Made by a program: the position numbers and the translations under genes
In this document: in pieces, positions 59,011 to 64,000 of the stretch
How positions within the stretch are numbered: the stretch's first letter is position 1
How the letters are laid out: the number at the start of each line of letters is the position of its first letter
Notes under the pieces: model-generated
The model's input: only the letters and a program-made list of their open reading frames with translations
What the model was told of the DNA's origin: nothing
Databases searched by the model: none
NCBI GenBank assembly: GCA_050299855.1
Contig: JBNKWQ010000034.1
Span: 1 to 64,000 of the forward strand
Direction: 5' to 3'
Length of the DNA stretch: 64,000 bases
Source: Hahella sp050299855
Lineage (GTDB): Bacteria > Pseudomonadota > Gammaproteobacteria > Pseudomonadales > Oleiphilaceae

Positions 59011-59460
59011 GTGTACAGAATACTGATTATCTTCCATATACTGGCCGCTATGGTTTGGCTGGGCGGCATGTTCTTCGCGTATTTTGCTTTACGTCCGAGT
59101 GCTGCTGAACTTCTGCAACCCCCGCAACGCCTTCCCCTATGGGCGGAAGTTCTGACACACTTTTTCCGTTGGGTTTGGATTGCCATCATTGTACTCTGGA
59201 CCAGCGGCATCGGCATGATCCACACTATGAATGGCAGTGTGCCTCTCTATGTCCACTTGATGCTGGGCCTTGGGCTGATCATGACCCTCATCTTTGCGTT
59301 GGTGTTCTTCTATCCCTTCAGAATGCTGAAAACCCGTTCACTGGAGCAACTCTGGAGCGAAGCAGCAAGAGGACTTAACCTGGTACGAAAGGCCGTAGCT
59401 ACCAACCTTGCTCTTGGTGGATTAATTGTTATCCTGGCTGCCAGCAAATGGCCTTACTAA
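59011..59460 (+). CDS. CopD-like membrane protein, GTG start
   Basis: About 149 residues with four predicted membrane helices (about 4-24, 44-66, 72-94 and 120-142). The first contains FHILAAMVWLGGMFF with His and Trp as in CopD and related copper or haem-binding membrane proteins. The GTG at 59011 is preferred: AGGA lies 6 bases upstream, and it places the first helix at the N-terminus. A GTG at 58975 is an alternative. There is no CopC or periplasmic partner. Its 3' end overlaps miaA by 39 bases tail to tail. Confidence 0.75.
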   Translation: MYRILIIFHILAAMVWLGGMFFAYFALRPSAAELLQPPQRLPLWAEVLTHFFRWVWIAIIVLWTSGIGMIHTMNGSVPLYVHLMLGLGLIMTLIFALVFFYPFRMLKTRSLEQLWSEAARGLNLVRKAVATNLALGGLIVILAASKWPY

Positions 59461-60348
59461 CTCGATGACACCAGCATCATCGAGACTTTCAATATCGAAC
59501 CAGTGAATTTCTACACCGTGGCGCTCCATGCGGCGAAACCACTTTACCTGCTGACGGGCAAACTGATAAATGGCTGAAGCCAGCTTCTGCTGCAAGTCAT
59601 TGCGGTTAAGTTCACCACGGATATAACTCGCCACAAAGCGGTATTCCAGGCCAAAGTTATGCAACTGCCGCCAGGAAACGCCTTTATCTATCAGGGTCTG
59701 GGTTTCTTCTATCATTCCTGCATCCAGGCGCGCGCTAAGACGCGTTTCAATCCGCTGCCGTAAGACATCAGATTTTGCACGCAGGCCAATTAACAGCGGA
59801 GACAGCTGAATACTTATCGCCTTATCCCCTGCATCCCGCTCAGCCTGAGCAATTTCAATGGCCCTTATCGTCCTTTCACGGTCTTCCGTGTCAGTGGTAT
59901 TGTGCAGTGGCTTCAGGTCACTGAGCCTTTGGACTAGTGCCTGCTGATCCCAGCCTGCAAGCTCTGCCCTTAACCGGTCATTTCTGGGTGCTTCAACCAG
60001 CTCATAGCCCCTGATCAAGGCATCAAGAAATAGTCCTGTTCCACCGGCAAATACAGGTAGATGTTGCCGTTGAGTCACCTCACTGAGGCTAAGCTTCACC
60101 TGCTTTAAATAATCAAACAGACTAAATTCCAGGGTTGGATCGGCCACGTCAATCAGGTGATAGGGAATCCCCCCGTACTCTTCCAGGTCTTTGCCGCTAC
60201 CTATATCCAGGCCCCGGTATATCTGTCTGGAGTCGACTGAAATCACTTCGCCCGCAAAGGCCTGGGCCAACTTGACTGCCAACCTGGTTTTACCCGTGGC
60301 AGTCGCGCCCAAGACGATGACGGCTCGAATGGGGGCCTTATCAGTCAT
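59422..60348 (-). CDS. miaA: tRNA dimethylallyltransferase
   Basis: A 308-residue enzyme that adds a dimethylallyl group to A37 of tRNAs reading UNN codons. The P-loop GATATGKTRLAVKLA, substrate-binding SVDSRQIYRGLDIGSGK, and FAGGTGLFLDALIRG are all present. No hfq or mutL neighbour is found, unlike E. coli. Its start overlaps the RluA-type synthase stop by 8 bases, implying coupling. Its stop lies inside the convergent CopD-like gene. Confidence 0.97.
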   Translation of the reverse strand: MTDKAPIRAVIVLGATATGKTRLAVKLAQAFAGEVISVDSRQIYRGLDIGSGKDLEEYGGIPYHLIDVADPTLEFSLFDYLKQVKLSLSEVTQRQHLPVFAGGTGLFLDALIRGYELVEAPRNDRLRAELAGWDQQALVQRLSDLKPLHNTTDTEDRERTIRAIEIAQAERDAGDKAISIQLSPLLIGLRAKSDVLRQRIETRLSARLDAGMIEETQTLIDKGVSWRQLHNFGLEYRFVASYIRGELNRNDLQQKLASAIYQFARQQVKWFRRMERHGVEIHWFDIESLDDAGVIELVRPFAGSQDNN

Positions 60349-61249
60349 AACCGTCCAGCTTATGTTGAACCTGATTTGGTGCCGGTTCAGGTCCTTGCCT
60401 GGCCCATTCTGGCAGCATAGATTCTGGCACTCTTAACAATCGCGTTTGGCTCTGTATCGGGCAGCGAAACCCGAGTTCAACGGCAACCAGGCATAACCCC
60501 AAGGGTGACTCAGTGCCACCATATTCGGTATCTCCAATCAAAGGCCGACCAGCCTGACTAAAATGGCGTCGAATCTGATGCTTACGCCCCGTAATCAGTT
60601 CTACCTCCACCAGGCTATGCCTTCGGGCTTCATCTCTATGCAGGGTCCGGAACCGGGTTTCAGAAGCCTTGCCTTCAATAGCCTGATCAAATACCCCTTC
60701 CGTATCCAGGTCAGTGCCGCTGACCAGAGCGAAGTACCGCTTGCTGACATCCCTGGCCTGCAACAGGTCGCCCAGACGTCCGGCCGCTTTGCCGTTATGT
60801 GCCACCAGCATGAGGCCGGCGGCATTTTTATCCAGACGATGGATCAAGAGTGCATCGCGACCGGACAAGGTTTGCTCCGCCACCCTTAACAGGGAACAAT
60901 GATCTCCCCACTCGGTACCCTGGCTCAGCATTCCCTGCGGCTTAAACCAGACGGAGTAATCACGAAAATCCTCCAACATCTCTGCTTTTCCAGGCTGCAA
61001 ACCCAGAAGGTAGGGATCGTAATTTATCTCAATAATATCTTTGGGAAGAAGATCGGCCTTGGCGCGGCGCAAGCGTCTACGAGGCTTTTTGCCTCGCTTC
61101 AGCCATACGGCGCCCTTCAGCATGGCATCCTTGATTTTCTGCTTCGACAAGTCGGTCTCAGTGGCCAGCAGCTCCAGCGCGGGCTGAGCTGAATTGACAA
61201 TCAGGGTTTTCTGCCACCGGCACTGAACAGGTTCAGAGTTTTTTTGCAT
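60341..61249 (-). CDS. RluA-family pseudouridine synthase
   Basis: A 302-residue RNA pseudouridine synthase. An S4-like RNA-binding region (about 26-70) is followed by the catalytic domain with HRLDKNAAGLMLVA, in which the Asp is the nucleophile, and ITGRKHQIRRHFSQAG. The target RNA (23S rRNA or tRNA) cannot be decided from sequence; RluA, RluC/D and TruC relatives share these motifs. It lies between rsmC and miaA in a minus-strand RNA-modification run, overlapping each by 17 and 8 bases. Confidence 0.92.
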   Translation of the reverse strand: MQKNSEPVQCRWQKTLIVNSAQPALELLATETDLSKQKIKDAMLKGAVWLKRGKKPRRRLRRAKADLLPKDIIEINYDPYLLGLQPGKAEMLEDFRDYSVWFKPQGMLSQGTEWGDHCSLLRVAEQTLSGRDALLIHRLDKNAAGLMLVAHNGKAAGRLGDLLQARDVSKRYFALVSGTDLDTEGVFDQAIEGKASETRFRTLHRDEARRHSLVEVELITGRKHQIRRHFSQAGRPLIGDTEYGGTESPLGLCLVAVELGFRCPIQSQTRLLRVPESMLPEWARQGPEPAPNQVQHKLDGYD

Positions 61250-62336
61250 GATAGACCTTGTAGCGGGAATTCTCGCCTATCACTTCCACCTCAGCCAGAG
61301 ACGCTGCAATCCAGTCGGCGTATGGCAGGAAGCGATTGGCAACCAACGTCAATGTTCCGCCTGACTTCAATTTGCTCCGACAATCCTGCAGGAATTTTTG
61401 GGTGGTTCGGGTATCCTGCTTTACACCTTGATGAAACGGCGGGTTGGTAACAATACCCGCTAGGCCCGGCAGCACTTCGTCCAGCCCGTCTGAGGCATAG
61501 ACTTTAACCTCCAGCTGTTGCGATTCCGCTGAACGACGCGCACTTTCCAGGGCCAACAGATTGACATCCACCAGCTCAGGCAGGCACTGCCGCCATTGTT
61601 GCTTGAGGCTTAAGCCAACCACACCACAGCCACACCCAAAATCCAATACCCGAGCTTTGCTCCGAGTCAAATGCTGAAACCTTTGTGGCTGGGCAAAAAC
61701 AACGTCAAGTAACAAACGGGTTCCGTCATCCAATCTGCCACTGCTGAACACCCCAGGCAGAGAACTCAGCTTCAAAGTTTGAGGCTCGACTGTAGTCACT
61801 GAAAAATCCTGCCAGAACGATTCTATATTCCTAACCGGAATATTGGCTGGCGTTATTTCCCACAGCTGACAATGACGCGCCGAGTCCACCTTAAGCGCAG
61901 TCCAGCCCAGGCTTTTCAACTTCTTAGCGGCACTCTCAATACCTTCCCGCTTTTCACCTACCAGCCAGATTTTTTGGGCTTTTGATAAACGATCGGCCAG
62001 CACGGCGCAAAACAGTTCCAGACTTTCTTTCGCCTTGGGCATAAACAGAATGGCATGCTCTCCTTTGCTTTTCGGTGCATTTCCAGCAGAGGCACTGGTT
62101 TCATCAGTTGCAGGTAGCAATAAAGAATATCGGCATAAAGCCTTATGTTCCTCAGTCAATGCAGCCGTTTGTGCCTGATAAGCCATATAATCCCAACAAA
62201 GCGCTTCAGCATTGTGCCCCAAGGCGAATAGATCGGCTTGTAAGCGATCAATCGGCGGACACATGAGAAATACAGGGTTCAGCAACCGCTCTTTCTGCCT
62301 CAGAATGACCTGGCTGGTATTTTCCAGAGCGCTCAT
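61233..62336 (-). CDS. rsmC: 16S rRNA (guanine-N2) methyltransferase RsmC
   Basis: A 367-residue enzyme expected to methylate G1207 of 16S rRNA. It has the duplicated layout of RsmC: an N-terminal degenerate domain with VGEKREGIESAAKKLKSLG, and a C-terminal catalytic domain with VLDFGCGCGVVGLSL and the NPPFHQG motif that binds the target guanine. The linking segment SSLPGVFSSGRLDDGTRLLL matches E. coli RsmC. RlmG is the nearest alternative. It overlaps the flavin reductase start by ATGA coupling and the RluA-type gene by 17 bases. Confidence 0.9.
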   Translation of the reverse strand: MSALENTSQVILRQKERLLNPVFLMCPPIDRLQADLFALGHNAEALCWDYMAYQAQTAALTEEHKALCRYSLLLPATDETSASAGNAPKSKGEHAILFMPKAKESLELFCAVLADRLSKAQKIWLVGEKREGIESAAKKLKSLGWTALKVDSARHCQLWEITPANIPVRNIESFWQDFSVTTVEPQTLKLSSLPGVFSSGRLDDGTRLLLDVVFAQPQRFQHLTRSKARVLDFGCGCGVVGLSLKQQWRQCLPELVDVNLLALESARRSAESQQLEVKVYASDGLDEVLPGLAGIVTNPPFHQGVKQDTRTTQKFLQDCRSKLKSGGTLTLVANRFLPYADWIAASLAEVEVIGENSRYKVYHAKKL

Positions 62337-62992
62337 TGTGGTCTTTCCAACGCGAAAACCTCACCTAAAGCGGCATATTCATTAGCACCCAAACGAGCCA
62401 ATGGATCTATTACCTGGGCCATAATTTTCAAACGTCCTTTGGCATCCCTGGTAACGGCCGCATCAGCGACAAATAAACGTTTCAACGTCAGCAGAATGAT
62501 AGCCTGGGGCACTGCGCCCAGCTCAATAATCTCAGCCACTTCACAGGCCATGGCGATTTTGCATTCAGCCAGCCGTGGCAAAGAGACCCCCTCGAACGGC
62601 ACCAGAGACATGCCCGTGGAATCCACCTCCGAAACACCATATTCAAGAGAGCGCGAAGACTCAGAGACTAAAGCCGCCTGATGTTGCCCAGGTATATGCA
62701 CCACACAGGCTTGCCCGACGGTCAAATTCGCCCGGGTGTCTTTTAACTGTCCGCCTGGCTTTTTACCAATAGATACCATTAGAGTCGGCGGTGAACTCGC
62801 CAGTGCATTGAAGTAAGAGAAAGGAGCCAGATTGAAGGACTTGCCAGCATTGCCTATATCAGCCTTGTCAGTGTCTGCCTGGTTCGCCGTCAGCACCCAG
62901 GCAATGGGCCGGGGAATCACTGTCTGCGTCATGAGGTGATAAACCTCGTTAGTGGGCAATGTGGCTAAATCAATATCCATGGAGTAGTCCAT
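62333..62992 (-). CDS. Flavin reductase-like protein (DIM6/NTAB family)
   Basis: A 219-residue FMN-binding split-barrel protein. TQTVIPRPIAWVLTAN at the start and LAPFSYFNALASSPPTLMVSIG with KDTRANLTVGQACVVHI are the family's flavin-binding segments. Such proteins supply reduced flavin to oxygenases or reduce small molecules; no oxygenase partner is adjacent. It begins the rsmC-RluA-miaA run and overlaps rsmC by 4 bases (ATGA). Paired TTGACAGT words at 63051-63070 lie upstream and could include its -35. Confidence 0.88.
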   Translation of the reverse strand: MDYSMDIDLATLPTNEVYHLMTQTVIPRPIAWVLTANQADTDKADIGNAGKSFNLAPFSYFNALASSPPTLMVSIGKKPGGQLKDTRANLTVGQACVVHIPGQHQAALVSESSRSLEYGVSEVDSTGMSLVPFEGVSLPRLAECKIAMACEVAEIIELGAVPQAIILLTLKRLFVADAAVTRDAKGRLKIMAQVIDPLARLGANEYAALGEVFALERPQ

Positions 62993-63369
62993 TGGTCAAT
63001 AATGCAGGGAATCCAGAGCGGACTCTGGCATGTGAATTCTGGGCCTAATGACTGTCAACAGAACTGTCAATTCAGGACCACAGTAGCAAGGGCGCATTTT
63101 AGTGCTTTTTGCGAAGGCTTTCACTTATAAGACCTCCTTACCCTAGGACCTATGCCAAACTCCCGAAGTCCAGCGCATTTTGTGATCAACATCTCTCTAA
63201 TTGGACGTCCATTATGCAAAAATCTGCCCACTACTCGAATAACAAAAAGTTGCGATTCCATAACAAGAACAATGCAAATTCTTACAAATTGCAAACCTGA
63301 AGGACTAACGGATTGCCTTAAAAATAAGAATTGGGAGTCGCGGTGGGACACTTTCGCCAAGGTAATGAT
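62993..63369. other. Divergent promoter region
   Basis: Spacer between the flavin reductase and the chalcone-isomerase-like gene. It has a 6-bp perfect hairpin CCAGAG-CGGA-CTCTGG (63013-63028) and two copies of ACTGTCAA (63051-63058, 63063-63070), which read TTGACAGT on the minus strand. An AT-rich stretch (63230-63320) precedes the plus-strand gene. No stronger element is visible. Confidence 0.4.
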
Positions 63370-64000
63370 ATGAAAAACTCCATCACAGCCATGGTGGCTA
63401 TTTGTCTACTCGCCTTTACCCTACCCGCAACTTCAGCCGTTGTAGACGGAGTTGAAGTTCCCGAACTTCTGCCAGCTGAAGGCAATCGCCCGGCGCTTCA
63501 TTTAAACGGAGCGGCAAAACGTAAGTTTCTGCTATTTGTTGATGTCTATGTGGGCTCTCTCTATGTGGAAAAAATCTCAGAGGACCCAAGTCAGCTGCTG
63601 ACGGCTGATAGTTACAGACGCATGCAGTTTCAAATGCTGAGAAATGTTCGCGGTCGCAAAATTGCAGATGCGTTTTACGAAGGTATGCAATTGAACGTAT
63701 CCAACGAGGAAGCTCAGGGCATGGTGGAACAGATTAACCAGATGGTCAGTATGTTTGATCAACGCCTGAGCAAAGGGGATGTTGCTGTCGTGGAATATAT
63801 TCCAGGTATAGGCACCCACGTTGTTTTGGCCGGTAATGACCGCGGCGTCATTCCCGGTAAAGACATCTTTGACGCAATTCTGTCCATTTGGATTGGGGAA
63901 TATCCGGTAAGCCAGGAGTTCAAAGCAGGTATTCTGGGCGTGGAAACCCTCGCTGCGGACACAGCTACCGGCAGTAACCGTTACCGTCGCAAAGAAAACG
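63370..64000 (+). CDS. Chalcone isomerase-like periplasmic protein, cut by window end
   Basis: The frame is open to the last base, so only the first 210 residues are seen. A signal peptide (MKNSITAMVAICLLAFTLPATSA) precedes a mature region of the chalcone-isomerase-like (Chalcone_3) type. It includes GAAKRKFLLFVDVYVGSLYV and ending segments DAILSIWIGEYPVSQEFKAGILG. These bacterial proteins have the fold of plant chalcone isomerase but no shown flavonoid activity; a lipid-related or envelope role is often guessed. AAGG lies 7 bases before the ATG. Confidence 0.83.
   Translation, partial: MKNSITAMVAICLLAFTLPATSAVVDGVEVPELLPAEGNRPALHLNGAAKRKFLLFVDVYVGSLYVEKISEDPSQLLTADSYRRMQFQMLRNVRGRKIADAFYEGMQLNVSNEEAQGMVEQINQMVSMFDQRLSKGDVAVVEYIPGIGTHVVLAGNDRGVIPGKDIFDAILSIWIGEYPVSQEFKAGILGVETLAADTATGSNRYRRKEN

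Noticed and set aside
63109..63300. 63-codon frame before the chalcone-isomerase-like gene
   Set aside because: No ribosome-binding site, AT-driven composition, overlaps the promoter region.

Overview
The window is a 64 kb piece of a gammaproteobacterial chromosome. The ribosomal-protein and aminoacyl-tRNA synthetase block, groESL, the cmo tRNA-modification genes, sodB, fadH and a split type II secretion locus are all of gammaproteobacterial type. From memory, two gene orders resemble Pseudomonas: thrS-infC-rpmI-rplT-pheS-pheT-ihfA-merR-tRNA-Pro, and pepN-DUF2797-yeaC-rhomboid-phosphoesterase-nadK-DUF1853 through fadH-araC to tRNA Asp/Val genes. Base composition is clearly less GC-rich than Pseudomonas, which suggests a marine or environmental relative in the Pseudomonadales/Oceanospirillales range. 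The genus cannot be resolved by eye. No rRNA, CRISPR array, prophage or intact insertion sequence was seen.

The left end is an artefact. Bases 1-20 are the end of an Illumina TruSeq adapter. About 600 bases of much more GC-rich DNA follow, and the normal composition begins only after a tRNA-Pro gene at 661-737. This looks like a contig end with adapter read-through and probable chimeric joining.

Layout. 661-8246 (all minus strand): tRNA-Pro and the translation block. 8541-9432 (plus): an orphan ParA ATPase behind three 16-bp tandem repeats. 9451-15652 (minus): an envelope or lipid-transport-like cluster of DUF1329 protein, YCF48-like beta-propeller, HAE3-type RND permease and TAXI solute-binding protein. 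15894-22970 (minus): pepN, DUF2797, yeaC, a rhomboid protease, a phosphoesterase and nadK, with a perfect Fur box and probable iron-regulated small RNA at 19993-20151. 23148-31450: DUF1853, a PLP enzyme, a coiled-coil protein, fadH with a divergent AraC regulator, a 28-residue acidic micro-ORF and a duplicated Val-Asp tRNA array. 31661-34148: three proteins I do not recognise. 34560-42233 (plus): purEK, sodB, a c-di-GMP phosphodiesterase, and lemA with an M48 peptidase. 42394-49008 (minus): gspN-gspC-gspD, groES-groEL under a sigma-32 promoter, and fxsA. 49203-53335 (plus): SDR, alkyltransferase-like protein, lipase-like hydrolase and Ser/Thr kinase. 53459-64000: small proteins, asnS, cmoA-cmoB with convergent cmoM, a CopD-like protein, miaA, an RluA-type synthase, rsmC, a flavin reductase, and a chalcone-isomerase-like gene cut by the window end.

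Translation and tRNA/rRNA modification dominate (thrS, infC, rpmI, rplT, pheST, asnS, cmoABM, miaA, the RluA-type synthase, rsmC). The best candidates for undescribed biology are the Fur-controlled sRNA, the DUF1329/YCF48/RND/TAXI cluster, the acidic micro-ORF behind the tRNA array, and the repeat-fronted orphan ParA.
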